Below, piece by piece: positions 6,399-14,977 of a DNA stretch of 20,585 nt. Made by a program: the position numbers and the translations under genes. Positions within the stretch are counted from its first letter, which is position 1; each line of letters starts with the position of its first letter. The notes under the pieces are model-generated. The model made no database searches and had not been told where the DNA came from. It was given only the letters and a program-made list of their open reading frames with translations. This DNA is from a virus, in the IMG/VR virus record IMGVR_UViG_3300042557_001774, positions 1 through 20,585 of that record. One strand, given 5' to 3'.

Positions 6399-8641
6399 TG
6401 AACATGTCCAATTTTTGTGGTGGGGGTGATATAACCAAAATTTATATTGTGGGTGCCGGTGGCACTGGTTCCACAACAAATACTGATATTTATGTCACAG
6501 GTTTTACTTATGATAACAGTATTTTAACAATAAGTCAAAACGGTGGACAACCAAATTTAAATGTTATTTTACCAACATTTATTACTGGTAGCACTGATTA
6601 TTATGTAACTGGTGGTACGTATTCTAATGGTGTTTTAACTTTAAATAGACAAAATGGTTCTTTAACTATAACAGGTTTTACTATATCATTTACAGGAAAC
6701 ACTTCAGGTGATTGTATTACAGACTTATTTGTTAGTAATGTTAATTCTTGTTCACCATTACATATTCAACCAATAAATAATGGAGATGTTTATATTTCTG
6801 AAAGTGGTGGTAATGTAGGTATTGGGACTACAAATCCGTTATCAACATTAGATGTTAATGGTAAAATTACTACCACTAATTTCCAAATGACCTCTGGGTC
6901 TACTTATGGGTATGTATTAACTTCTGATGTAAGTGGTAACGCATACTGGGCTCCTCCTTTTTCTGGTACTAGTGTCGATACTTACGTAACTGGATTTACG
7001 TATGATGGTTCTAATAATTTAACTATATCTCAAAATCAAGGTCAAACAAATTTAAGTGTTAATATATCTACAATAACAGGTCTAACCTCAACGGGTAATA
7101 TTTATTATTCTTTTGGATCTGGTTGGACTCAAAATCAAACCGTTGATTATATTTCGGCAGCAACGGGTAATATTTTAGTCACAAAAGAGTGGGTAGAAAG
7201 TTTGTCCACAGATTTATCTTCTTCTATCGCGGTTAATGTTGCCACAACAGCGGCCTTACCGGCCTCAACTTATAACAACGGTACTAACGGTGTAGGTGCG
7301 ACACTTACAAGAAACACAAGTGGTACAACTGGTACCATAAATGGTATAACTGTTGAGTTAGGTGATAGAATTTTGGTTAAAAATCAGGTCTCACAAATTC
7401 AAAATGGTGTATATCAAGTTACCGTATTAGGTACAGGATCAACAGCTTTTGTTTTAACACGTACAACTGATTCTGACACAACTCTTGAATTTGACCCCCA
7501 AATTGTTATAGCAAGTAGAGGTACCCAAGCCGGTTTAAGATTTGCTCAAACAACATCTGACCCGATTGTTGGCACAAGTAATATTGTTTATGTAAATGTT
7601 GGTAGTTCTTTTGTGACACAAAGTGCTGCAGGTACTCAAACAAGTGGTAACATCCCTTTTTGGACAAATGTTGCAAGAGACCTTAGTAAAGGATCTAACA
7701 CCCAACTATTTTGGGATAACGTTAATAAACGATTGGGAGTTGGTATTGGTTCACCTACCGCAAGTTTACACATTAAGGGTTCTGGAACAACTAATGCAAC
7801 TTATAGTTTAAAAGTTCAAGATAGTTTAAATAGAAATATATTATCAACAAGAAATGATAATTTTGTTCTTGCTGGTGACAATGCAGTTAGTAGTTATTTA
7901 TGGGTTAGTGGGTTAGGTGGACAATTTGGATTTAGTAATGAAAGTAGTTACCCTAATTTATATTTAAATTCTTCATATAATAATAAATTTTATATTTCAA
8001 ATGGGGGTAGTGGTGGTAATGCCTTTGCTCAAATTAACACTAATAGTGGTAATTGGTTATTTTCTAGCCCCAATTCAAATGTTTATACCTCCACATTAAG
8101 TGATACTAAAGTTACTATTGTTGGTACGGGAACTACTTCTTCTGGATACGGATTAAAAGTTCAAGATAGTAACGGAATAAATACATTAGTTGTAAGAGAT
8201 GATGGTAATATAGGTATCGGAACTACATTCCCATCAGAAAAATTAGAAGTTAGTGGAAAAACAAAGACTATAACCTTACAAGTTACGTCGGGAGCTACTG
8301 CTGGTTATATTTTAACATCTTTAGATTCTAACGGTAACGCTTATTGGGCCCCGTCATTTTATACAACCGCACGTATTACAACATCTGCAGCAACTTTAAA
8401 TATTGGTACAAATTATTACGGTGTTAATTACAACGGTAATGTAGATATTTCGTTACCAAATCCAAGTGGTTATGATGGATATAATATTAATATTAAAGAC
8501 GAAAGTGGTAATGCCGGTATTTATAGAATAAGATTAACACCTTTATCAGGGTTAATAGATGGTAACAATTATGTTGATATGAATATAAATTATATGTCAC
8601 TTCATGTTGTCGCAAGAAATAATAATTGGTGGATAATTTAA
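6395..8641 (+). CDS. Modular tail fibre protein
   Basis: This is a 748-residue, Gly/Ser/Thr/Asn-rich beta protein. Two early repeats (DIYVTGFTYDNSILTISQN at 31-49 and TYVTGFTYDGSNNLTISQN at 196-214) share a pattern. Residues 107-122 (CITDLFVSNVNSCSPL) match the left-edge fibre protein. Three GNVGIGTTxPxxxLDVxG-type fibre repeats lie at 139-158, 445-463 (GVGIGSP form) and 604-623. Two GNAYWAP repeats lie at 181-187 and 647-653. Residues 280-405 resemble the widespread phage module starting VATTAALPA and containing GDRILVKNQ and QNGVYQV. The final 90 residues look like a C-terminal cap ending RNNNWWII. No S74 chaperone peptidase motif is seen. The start overlaps the preceding stop (ATGA); Met2 and Met4 are alternative starts. 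It is inferred to act in host recognition. Confidence 0.85.
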   Translation: MMNMSNFCGGGDITKIYIVGAGGTGSTTNTDIYVTGFTYDNSILTISQNGGQPNLNVILPTFITGSTDYYVTGGTYSNGVLTLNRQNGSLTITGFTISFTGNTSGDCITDLFVSNVNSCSPLHIQPINNGDVYISESGGNVGIGTTNPLSTLDVNGKITTTNFQMTSGSTYGYVLTSDVSGNAYWAPPFSGTSVDTYVTGFTYDGSNNLTISQNQGQTNLSVNISTITGLTSTGNIYYSFGSGWTQNQTVDYISAATGNILVTKEWVESLSTDLSSSIAVNVATTAALPASTYNNGTNGVGATLTRNTSGTTGTINGITVELGDRILVKNQVSQIQNGVYQVTVLGTGSTAFVLTRTTDSDTTLEFDPQIVIASRGTQAGLRFAQTTSDPIVGTSNIVYVNVGSSFVTQSAAGTQTSGNIPFWTNVARDLSKGSNTQLFWDNVNKRLGVGIGSPTASLHIKGSGTTNATYSLKVQDSLNRNILSTRNDNFVLAGDNAVSSYLWVSGLGGQFGFSNESSYPNLYLNSSYNNKFYISNGGSGGNAFAQINTNSGNWLFSSPNSNVYTSTLSDTKVTIVGTGTTSSGYGLKVQDSNGINTLVVRDDGNIGIGTTFPSEKLEVSGKTKTITLQVTSGATAGYILTSLDSNGNAYWAPSFYTTARITTSAATLNIGTNYYGVNYNGNVDISLPNPSGYDGYNINIKDESGNAGIYRIRLTPLSGLIDGNNYVDMNINYMSLHVVARNNNWWII

Positions 8642-8649
8642 ATTAAAAT

Positions 8650-9870
8650 ATGTCTTATATATACAACAACAAAATAGCTTATTCCGATAGTCCAAATTTA
8701 GACGCGTTCGGAAGATTAAGAACTGCCGCGGTGACAAATCTTGTTGACATTAAACACGTCTATGATAAAAATCCACTACAAGTAAATGAAGTTACAGCAG
8801 GAACTGCAACATCTATTTTTAATCAAGAATATGCCAGAGTTAGAATGTCAACTTCTGCAAATAATGATTTGGTTATTAGACAAGGTAAAACACACCCAAT
8901 TTATCAACCAGGGAAAAGCCAATTATTTCAAGCAAGTTTCTCAAATTTTCAATTAGAAACAAACGTTATAAAAAGGGTTGGAGCTTTTACATCAATAACA
9001 GGGTCACCATACAATTCGGTTTTTGATGGGTATTTTTTGGAAAGTAATGGAGTTACAAATGAAATTAGTTTTCAGATATGGAGGTCAGGTACAACAGTCT
9101 ACACCGCATCAACAACCTCATGGAACAGTAATGAATTTGACCCAATAAATTTAGATTGGTCTAACACTAATTTAATGTCGGTTGATTATCAATGGTTAGG
9201 TGTTGGTAGAATGAGATTTGCCTTGGATTTAGCGGGACAATTAATTTATTTCACCGAACATAATTGTGCAAATAATGAACCAAATGTTTATATGTCATCT
9301 CCCAATCAACCTATAAGGTACGAAATAAGACAAGTTGGGGCTGGTTCTGGATATTTTGATATGTTATGTTCACAAGTGTCTTCAGAAGGTGCATTAAATG
9401 GACTTTATTCAACCGTTGGTGTTATAAACTCAACAACCGCAACTTTAGGAACTTCAGGTACAAAATACCCATATATTGGATATAGATTAAAAGAAAGTTA
9501 TAAATCAGTGACATCACAATATAGTAGTTTAAGTGTTTTAAACACCTCAAATGATAATTACTTAGTGACCATTGAATATAACCCAACATTATCTGCAACC
9601 CCAAGTTGGACTGACATACCAAATTCACCATTTCAATACTCGGTATATAATGGGACTGTCACAACAACAATAACATCACCAGGACACATTATGTCATCAT
9701 TAATTGGTGAAGCTGGAACATCCGCACTTACAACGATTAAAGTGGATGATAATCAAATTAGAGTCGGTTCTAATATTAATGGAACAGTTGATGAAATGTG
9801 GGTGTGTATAACACCACTAAGCAACACAGCAACATTTTTGGGAGCTGCTGAAATACTATATTATTTATAA
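8650..9870 (+). CDS. LDAFGRLR-type phage structural protein
   Basis: A 406-residue protein beginning eight bases after the fibre stop, so it belongs to the same operon. It carries a set of motifs seen together in a widespread family of phage and large-virus virion proteins: SPNLDAFGRLR (15-24), YQPGKSQLFQASF (85-97), VIKRVGAF (106-113), a VDYQWLGVGRMRF stretch (178-190) and later QPIRYEIRQVG. Family members are usually annotated only as structural or hypothetical. Residues after 250 are Ser/Thr-rich beta sequence that may be a variable distal domain. The position after the fibre gene suggests a fibre-associated or capsid-surface component, which is an inference. No enzymatic motif is apparent. 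Confidence 0.65.
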   Translation: MSYIYNNKIAYSDSPNLDAFGRLRTAAVTNLVDIKHVYDKNPLQVNEVTAGTATSIFNQEYARVRMSTSANNDLVIRQGKTHPIYQPGKSQLFQASFSNFQLETNVIKRVGAFTSITGSPYNSVFDGYFLESNGVTNEISFQIWRSGTTVYTASTTSWNSNEFDPINLDWSNTNLMSVDYQWLGVGRMRFALDLAGQLIYFTEHNCANNEPNVYMSSPNQPIRYEIRQVGAGSGYFDMLCSQVSSEGALNGLYSTVGVINSTTATLGTSGTKYPYIGYRLKESYKSVTSQYSSLSVLNTSNDNYLVTIEYNPTLSATPSWTDIPNSPFQYSVYNGTVTTTITSPGHIMSSLIGEAGTSALTTIKVDDNQIRVGSNINGTVDEMWVCITPLSNTATFLGAAEILYYL

Positions 9871-9906
9871 AACGGACAATTATAATTATTACTAGCTGGT
9901 AACTAG

Positions 9907-10077
9907 TTATTCACCGTATATATCTTTTTTAGATTTTGTAACGGTAGGTTTTTCTTTACAACTTTCACGAATTAATTTTTCAACGAAAGAAAACATTTTA
10001 AGACCATTTTCTTCACAATAAGTTTTTAACAACTCATGTGTTACGGAAGTTATTTTTATGTTCTTATCTCTTTTCAT
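9907..10077 (-). CDS. Small ribbon-helix-helix DNA-binding protein (putative autorepressor)
   Basis: This leftward ORF encodes 56 residues, starting MKRDKNIKITSVTHELLK and ending in a basic tail with KSKKDIYGE. The pattern is a short beta-strand (IKITSV), a helix (HELLKTYCEENGL) and a second helix (MFSFVEKLIRESCK), which is the ribbon-helix-helix (CopG/Arc-like) layout. It sits alone on the minus strand between two rightward structural operons. Its promoter region contains two identical 17-bp repeats spaced 22 bp apart, which fits an operator pair bound by RHH dimers. It is therefore probably a small transcription regulator that at least controls itself and possibly also the sheath promoter about 100 bp away. 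The function is inferred from fold and context. Confidence 0.7.
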   Translation of the reverse strand: MKRDKNIKITSVTHELLKTYCEENGLKMFSFVEKLIRESCKEKPTVTKSKKDIYGE

Positions 10078-10091
10078 AGTGTTAGTATTAC

Positions 10092-10099
10092 ATAAATAT
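10092..10099 (-). promoter_or_regulatory. ATATTTAT promoter-like motif for the RHH gene
   Basis: Exact octamer 14 bases before the RHH ATG. It overlaps the first operator-like repeat by three bases, so a bound repressor would cover it. Confidence 0.55.
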
Positions 10100-10135
10100 T
10101 ACACTAGTCATACAAAAGTATTACACTAGTCATAC
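10097..10135. promoter_or_regulatory. Paired 17-bp operator-like repeats
   Basis: The sequence TATTACACTAGTCATAC occurs perfectly at 10097-10113 and 10119-10135. Each copy contains the palindromic core ACTAGT, and the 22-bp period (about two helical turns) would put both on the same DNA face. They lie directly upstream of the RHH gene and between it and the tail sheath gene. A perfect palindrome TAACTAGTTA with the same core overlaps the RHH stop codon at 9900-9909. Confidence 0.65.
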
Positions 10136-10183
10136 TAATACTTATTTATTCTTTACTTTAAAAAACTTTTGAAAAAACTGACA

Positions 10184-10191
10184 ATATTTAT
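10184..10191 (+). promoter_or_regulatory. ATATTTAT promoter-like motif for the tail sheath gene
   Basis: Exact octamer 33 bases before the sheath ATG, giving a long A-rich leader without a Shine-Dalgarno sequence. No -35 box is apparent upstream. Confidence 0.6.
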
Positions 10192-10224
10192 ATTAAAAAT
10201 AACATAAAGAAAAAAAATAATTAA

Positions 10225-13200
10225 ATGGCTTCACAAAAAATATTTGTATCACCAGGTGTCTTTACTTCAGAGAAAGATTTAACCTTTGTAGCACAACAAG
10301 TAGGTGTAACAACCTTGGGTTTGGCAGGTGAAACTCTTAAAGGACCCGCTTTCGAACCGATTTTTATCACAAACTATGATGAGTTTTTGACAATATTTGG
10401 TGGTTTGAGTCCCGTAAAATTTGGTAACGATAAACCAAAGTATGAATTACCTTACATAGCTAAAAGTTATCTAACTGAATCAAATCAGTTATTTGTAACT
10501 AGAACATTAGGTTTAACTGGCTTTGATGCCGGTTCTGGTTGGGCCATAGTTTCAAGAGCAAATTATGATCCTTCAACAATTGTTACTTCAAGTAATAATA
10601 TCTACAACTGTTTAGGACAAATTTTAACAATATCTTTTACTAGTGTCAGTGGTGGTACTCCTGGTACTTACACAGGTATTACAGCAACTGGTGGTAGTGG
10701 TTCCGCAGCCTCTTTCGACGTAACTGTTGATTCTTTTAGTGCTGTTACCGCAGTTACAATTTCTGTAGCAGGTACAGGTTATTTAACTGGAGATACTTTA
10801 ACAATTTCAGGTTCTTCTATTGGTAACACAACATCAGATTTATTAATCACTGTTACATCAATTGACTGTGTTTCTGGTAGTACTTTAATTGTTGGTACAC
10901 CTTTTACAGCCTCTTTTACTGGTTCATCTTATTCTAATATTAGTGATGCTAATGCACAGTATTTATACAACTTAGGATTGTTCCCTAATGGACCAACTTT
11001 AACTACCGCTTCTATTCCTGGAGTAACAACAACATACCCACAAGGTATTGTTTTTGACAGGACTGTTGGTACTAATTTTACTGGTGTTTCAGCAACAATA
11101 ACTTTTATATCAGGTGCTTCTTTAAGTGGTATAGTATCGGGTACAGTAGTAACTTACAGTGCTAGTGCTTACACACAATACGAAGGTATGGTATTAGCTG
11201 TTTTAAGGTCTAGAGCTAATTACGTAAATGATGTATTATATTGGTCTACTTACCAAGGTGGCGCTACAGGTTTAATTGGTGGATTAACTCCAACTTTAAC
11301 TAATCCTTTAGCTCAATTTAGTTTATCAGCTTATACAGATATATCTTTATCAGCCGTCTCGGTATACGATGTTTCTTTAGATAGAAATAATAGAAACTAC
11401 ATAACAGGTGTGTTAGGTGAAGATTGTCATGATAGAGGAACTAGAGTTTATGTAGAAGAAATTTATCCTAACATGTTACAAGACTTATTAGACAATGACT
11501 ATATTCTTGGTTTAAAACAAGAATTAGTTTATATGGATAATATTGAAAACTACAAACAACAATATCAAACACCTGAAACTCCTTGGGTAGTATCTGAACT
11601 TCGTGGTAATGAAGTGATTAAATTATTTAAATTTATTTCAATATCTGATGGTACAGCTGCTAACACTGAAATTAAAATTTCAATTCAAAATATTGACCTT
11701 GATAACAAGCAATTTGATGTGATAGTTAGACAGTGGAATGATACTGACGCAAATCCTTCAATACTTGAAAGTTACCCTAAATGTAATTTAGATGTTAGTT
11801 CTAACAATTACATAGCAAGAAGAATTGGTACTGCCGATGGTGAATTTACATTAAATAGTAGATTTATTATGATGGTTATGAATGAGAACGCACCTACCGA
11901 CTCTTTCCCGGCCGGTTTTGAAGGTTATATTGTTAGAGATTATTTTGGTAACACTGTTACTTCAGCAACGGATGTTTTATACATACCGCCTTTTATTGAC
12001 TATAAAACTTCTTACGACCTTACAAATGAAAGACTTAAAAAAGTTTATTTAGGTATTAGTAACACAAAAGGAATCGATTCGGACATGTTCCAATGGAAAG
12101 GTTTAACTGAAAACGATACTTATTGGACGGCAACAACTAAAGGTTTCCACATGGATAGTGGAGCAACAATAGCAGGTAACTTCTCTGTTGGTCAATTTGG
12201 TTTCACCGATGTATTATCTATTCAAGGTACTACTTATGAAAGTGCGGTAGCTAGAAAGTTTACATTAGTACCTTACTTTGGTTTTGATGGTTGGGATTGT
12301 CACAGAAGATCTAGAACTAATACTGATAGATACCGTGTAGGTAAAGCTGGATTTACAGCTGGTTTAGCCAACGGACAATTTATCCAACTTGGGCCTCAAG
12401 ACGGTACTTCTGACTTGTACGCTTATTTTAACGCTATTAAAACTTTTGCTAATCCTGAGGCTGTTAACATTAACGTGTTAGCAACACCTGGTATTGATTA
12501 CGGTGATAACGCTTATTTAGTTCAAGAAACTATTGACATGGTTGAAGAACAAAGAGCTGACTCTGTTTATATCTTAACTTCACCAGAGAATGTAACTTAT
12601 GATACATCTGATGATACAGTTGGTTTTGGATTTAACTCCGTGTCAATTAACGACGCAGAATCTTTAGTTGATTTGTTAGACGCAGCGGACATTGATTCTA
12701 ACTACACCGCCACATATTGGCCATGGATTCAAGAAAGAGATACTGAAAATAATGTTAACGTTTGGTTACCAGCAACTCTTGAAGTTTGTCGTAACATCGC
12801 TTTAACAGATAACGTAGCTTTCCCATGGTACGCAGTGGCTGGTTACACTAGAGGTTTAACAAACGCTCTTCAAGCTCGTATCAAACTTACTGAAGATGAT
12901 AGAGATACTCTTTACGAAGGACGTGTTAATCCAATGGCAACTTTCACTGATGTTGGTGTTGTAATTTGGGGTAACAAAAACTTACAAGTTAAAGATTCTG
13001 TTCTTGACAGACTTAACATTAGAAGATTGTTGTTACAAGCTCGTAAATTAATTACAGCGGTTGGTATTAGATTGTTATTTGAACAAAATGACCAAATCGT
13101 AAGAAACCAATTCTTAAACTTAGTTAACCCAATCTTAGATAATATTAGAAAAGAAAGAGGTTTAGCTGATTTTAGAGTTCAGTTATCTAATGACCCTGAA

Positions 13201-13317
13201 GAAATCGACAGAAATGAAATGAGAGGTAAGATATTCTTAAAACCAATACCTACCTTAGAATACATTATTATCGAGTTCAATGTTACTCCTACAGGAGCAT
13301 CTTTTGATAATGTTTAA
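10225..13317 (+). CDS. Contractile tail sheath protein (T4 gp18-like)
   Basis: This is a 1030-residue protein, much longer than T4 gp18 (about 660). The N-terminus (MASQKIFVSPGVFTSEKDLT) is typical of sheath proteins. The last ~190 residues are the conserved sheath core: AFPWYAVAGYTRG, then NPMATFTDVGVVIWGNK, an RRLLLQARKLI helix and the terminal strand YIIIEFNVTP. This region makes the interlocking mesh around the tail tube. The extra length lies mainly at residues ~130-345, a Ser/Thr/Gly-rich insert with a GTGYLTGDTLTISG motif like those in phage fibre and adhesin domains; it probably projects from the sheath surface. The gene is monocistronic: it has its own promoter-like motif and a strong terminator right after it. 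Tail tube is not adjacent as in T4 but 6.5 kb downstream. Confidence 0.93.
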   Translation: MASQKIFVSPGVFTSEKDLTFVAQQVGVTTLGLAGETLKGPAFEPIFITNYDEFLTIFGGLSPVKFGNDKPKYELPYIAKSYLTESNQLFVTRTLGLTGFDAGSGWAIVSRANYDPSTIVTSSNNIYNCLGQILTISFTSVSGGTPGTYTGITATGGSGSAASFDVTVDSFSAVTAVTISVAGTGYLTGDTLTISGSSIGNTTSDLLITVTSIDCVSGSTLIVGTPFTASFTGSSYSNISDANAQYLYNLGLFPNGPTLTTASIPGVTTTYPQGIVFDRTVGTNFTGVSATITFISGASLSGIVSGTVVTYSASAYTQYEGMVLAVLRSRANYVNDVLYWSTYQGGATGLIGGLTPTLTNPLAQFSLSAYTDISLSAVSVYDVSLDRNNRNYITGVLGEDCHDRGTRVYVEEIYPNMLQDLLDNDYILGLKQELVYMDNIENYKQQYQTPETPWVVSELRGNEVIKLFKFISISDGTAANTEIKISIQNIDLDNKQFDVIVRQWNDTDANPSILESYPKCNLDVSSNNYIARRIGTADGEFTLNSRFIMMVMNENAPTDSFPAGFEGYIVRDYFGNTVTSATDVLYIPPFIDYKTSYDLTNERLKKVYLGISNTKGIDSDMFQWKGLTENDTYWTATTKGFHMDSGATIAGNFSVGQFGFTDVLSIQGTTYESAVARKFTLVPYFGFDGWDCHRRSRTNTDRYRVGKAGFTAGLANGQFIQLGPQDGTSDLYAYFNAIKTFANPEAVNINVLATPGIDYGDNAYLVQETIDMVEEQRADSVYILTSPENVTYDTSDDTVGFGFNSVSINDAESLVDLLDAADIDSNYTATYWPWIQERDTENNVNVWLPATLEVCRNIALTDNVAFPWYAVAGYTRGLTNALQARIKLTEDDRDTLYEGRVNPMATFTDVGVVIWGNKNLQVKDSVLDRLNIRRLLLQARKLITAVGIRLLFEQNDQIVRNQFLNLVNPILDNIRKERGLADFRVQLSNDPEEIDRNEMRGKIFLKPIPTLEYIIIEFNVTPTGASFDNV

Positions 13318-13333
13318 TCTTTAAATAATAAAT

Positions 13334-13360
13334 AAAAAGTCCACTTCGGTGGACTTTTTT
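13334..13360 (+). terminator. Strong intrinsic terminator after the tail sheath gene
   Basis: An 11-bp perfect stem AAAAAGTCCAC/GTGGACTTTTT closes a TTCG tetraloop (the very stable C-UUCG-G form) and ends in a T run. It lies 17 bases after the sheath stop. Confidence 0.95.
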
Positions 13361-13372
13361 GTTTTTAATAAC

Positions 13373-13405
13373 TATTTATATATGTAGGAATAACTTATAT
13401 AAATA
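13373..13405 (+). promoter_or_regulatory. Inverted repeat with promoter-like motifs before the Vsr-like endonuclease
   Basis: TATTTATATA (13373-13382) and TATATAAATA (13396-13405) form a perfect 10-bp inverted repeat around a 13-base spacer, ending seven bases before the ATG at 13413. The arms contain TATTTATA and its reverse complement TATAAATA, the T4 late-promoter sequence. It may be two opposed promoters, or a hairpin that limits translation of read-through RNA. Confidence 0.5.
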
Positions 13406-13412
13406 TTTTACC

Positions 13413-14900
13413 ATGAAAATAGAGTTAACATGTCAATGTTGTAATAAACCTTTTGAAACCGAATTTAAATTTAGAGATAAAAAATTTTGTTCTAGGGATT
13501 GTTATTTTGAAGACGTTAGAAACGGTAAGACAAAAATGGGCCGAAAAAAAGATGAAACCATTAGAGAAGTTAGAGAATGTAAAGTTTGTAATAAAGAGTT
13601 TGAGGTTAAGAAAAAACACTCCAAAGAAATTTGTTCGGACGAATGTAGATTAGTATGGGGTGAAAAAGATAGTGTTAAAGAAAAAAGATTAAGCTCTATT
13701 AAAAAAACTGTACAAGAAAAATATGGTGTTAATCATATTTGGCATATAAAAGATATACATCAAAAAACAATTAATAGTCGGGACATGGGATTGGTTGTTG
13801 AAAAGCAGAAGGAAACTGTTCGTAAAAAAACTTTATCAAAATTAATACCAAAATTAGAATCCAATAATTTAAAATTACTCTCTAATTATATGACAAATAA
13901 AAATGGTAACACATCACTGTCATATGAATTTGAGTGTTCAGTTTGTGATCATAAATTTACAAGTACTTTATTAGAGTGTGGTATCATACCAAGATGTAGT
14001 AAATGTCATCCATCACAGAAAGATTCTAAACCACAGTTATTTATTCAAGAATTTTTAAATCAAAAAAATATAAAATATATCCAAAACAATAGAAAAATTA
14101 TTTCTCCTTTTGAAATAGATTTTTATTTACCTGATTATAATTTAGGGATAGAAGTTCATGGACTTTATTATCACAGTGAATTAAATGGTAAGGATAAAAA
14201 TTATCATATTAATAAATCTAAAATGGCAGAAAAAAATAGTGTTAAATTAATTCAAATATTTGAGGACGAAATTTTAAATCAAAAAGAAATTGTTTTATCA
14301 AAACTATCTAATGAATTAAAATTAAATACCATTGTTAAAATTGATGCTAGAAAATGTGTTGTTAAAGAAATTACTTCAAAACTTAAAAAACAATTTTTAG
14401 ATGACAACCATTTACAAGGTGATTGTAAAGATACATTAAGATACGGTTTATTTTATAAAGAAGAACTTGTTTCTATAATCACGTTTGGTAAAAGAAAAAT
14501 TACGGGTTCAAATAGAGAAACTAATTGGGAATTGATTAGGTTTTGTAATAAAAATTATCATTCCATTAGGGGTGGATTTAATAAACTATTATCACATACT
14601 TTAAATAATAATAATATAAAAAATTTTATAACGTATGCTGATTGTAGATGGTCTGGGTTAGATTATACCAAAACTGTTTATTATAAAAATAATTTTAAAT
14701 TTATAGAAGTTACATCACCTAACTATTGGTATTTTAAACCGTCTTCACAAATAAAAAGATTTTATAGGTTTAACTTTAGAAAATCTAAATTAGTATCCGA
14801 AGGTTTTGATTCTAATAAAACAGAGTGGGAGATTATGCAAGAAAGAAATTTTGATAGAATATGGGATTGTGGTAATATGAAATTTTATTATAATGTGTGA
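13413..14900 (+). CDS. Zinc-finger, Vsr-like homing endonuclease (putative)
   Basis: This is a 495-residue protein starting at MKIELTCQCC. An upstream in-frame ATG at 13359 would lie in the T run of the preceding terminator and is rejected. Three Cys4 zinc-binding clusters are visible: C7/C10/C26/C30, C57/C60/C74/C78 and C175/C178/C195/C198. Residues ~204-300 form a nuclease-like domain: PFEIDFYLPDYNLGIEVHG (232-250), YYHSE (252-256) and a conserved LIQIFEDE strand (279-286). This is the Vsr/PD-(D/E)XK-like arrangement of phage endonucleases described as Vsr-like or EDxHD homing enzymes. The C-terminal part (330-495), ending with DRIWDCGNMKFYYN, is a domain often found behind such nucleases, probably DNA-binding. 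It is inserted between tail sheath and assembly genes and looks more AT-rich than its neighbours. Target and activity are unproven. Confidence 0.75.
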   Translation: MKIELTCQCCNKPFETEFKFRDKKFCSRDCYFEDVRNGKTKMGRKKDETIREVRECKVCNKEFEVKKKHSKEICSDECRLVWGEKDSVKEKRLSSIKKTVQEKYGVNHIWHIKDIHQKTINSRDMGLVVEKQKETVRKKTLSKLIPKLESNNLKLLSNYMTNKNGNTSLSYEFECSVCDHKFTSTLLECGIIPRCSKCHPSQKDSKPQLFIQEFLNQKNIKYIQNNRKIISPFEIDFYLPDYNLGIEVHGLYYHSELNGKDKNYHINKSKMAEKNSVKLIQIFEDEILNQKEIVLSKLSNELKLNTIVKIDARKCVVKEITSKLKKQFLDDNHLQGDCKDTLRYGLFYKEELVSIITFGKRKITGSNRETNWELIRFCNKNYHSIRGGFNKLLSHTLNNNNIKNFITYADCRWSGLDYTKTVYYKNNFKFIEVTSPNYWYFKPSSQIKRFYRFNFRKSKLVSEGFDSNKTEWEIMQERNFDRIWDCGNMKFYYNV

Positions 14901-14917
14901 TATTTATTTATTAAATA

Positions 14918-14944
14918 AACCTATGTAAAAGTAGGTTCTTTTTC
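14918..14944 (+). terminator. Weak intrinsic terminator after the Vsr-like endonuclease
   Basis: A 6-bp stem AACCTA/TAGGTT (14918-14923 and 14932-14937) with an 8-base loop is followed by CTTTTTCT. The stem is short, so termination is probably partial. An extra exact ATATTTAT copy lies at 14900-14907, just before it. Confidence 0.5.
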
Positions 14945-14954
14945 TAAAATAAAC

Positions 14955-14962
14955 ATATTTAT
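14955..14962 (+). promoter_or_regulatory. ATATTTAT promoter-like motif for the 14978-16091 operon
   Basis: Exact octamer 15 bases before the ATG at 14978, with the downstream A-rich extension AATATAAAA shared with other copies. It follows the endonuclease terminator. Confidence 0.6.
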
Positions 14963-14977
14963 AATATAAAACTAATC

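Noticed and set aside
410-6760. Site-specific invertible fibre cassette
   Set aside because: Only 16 identical bases are shared in inverted orientation, no invertase gene is present, and essential genes lie between them. Kept only as a shared module.
10169-10191. Sigma-70-like -35/-10 pair before the tail sheath (TTGAAA upstream of ATATTTAT)
   Set aside because: The spacing is only about nine bases, and other copies of the octamer have no comparable upstream box.
13359-13412. Longer N-terminus of the Vsr-like endonuclease from ATG 13359
   Set aside because: This start lies in the T tract of the sheath terminator and upstream of the promoter-like repeat. The zinc-finger domain begins right after the ATG at 13413.
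13425-13653. Two short ORFs within the Vsr-like endonuclease gene
   Set aside because: They overlap the zinc-finger coding sequence in other frames and have no start context of their own.
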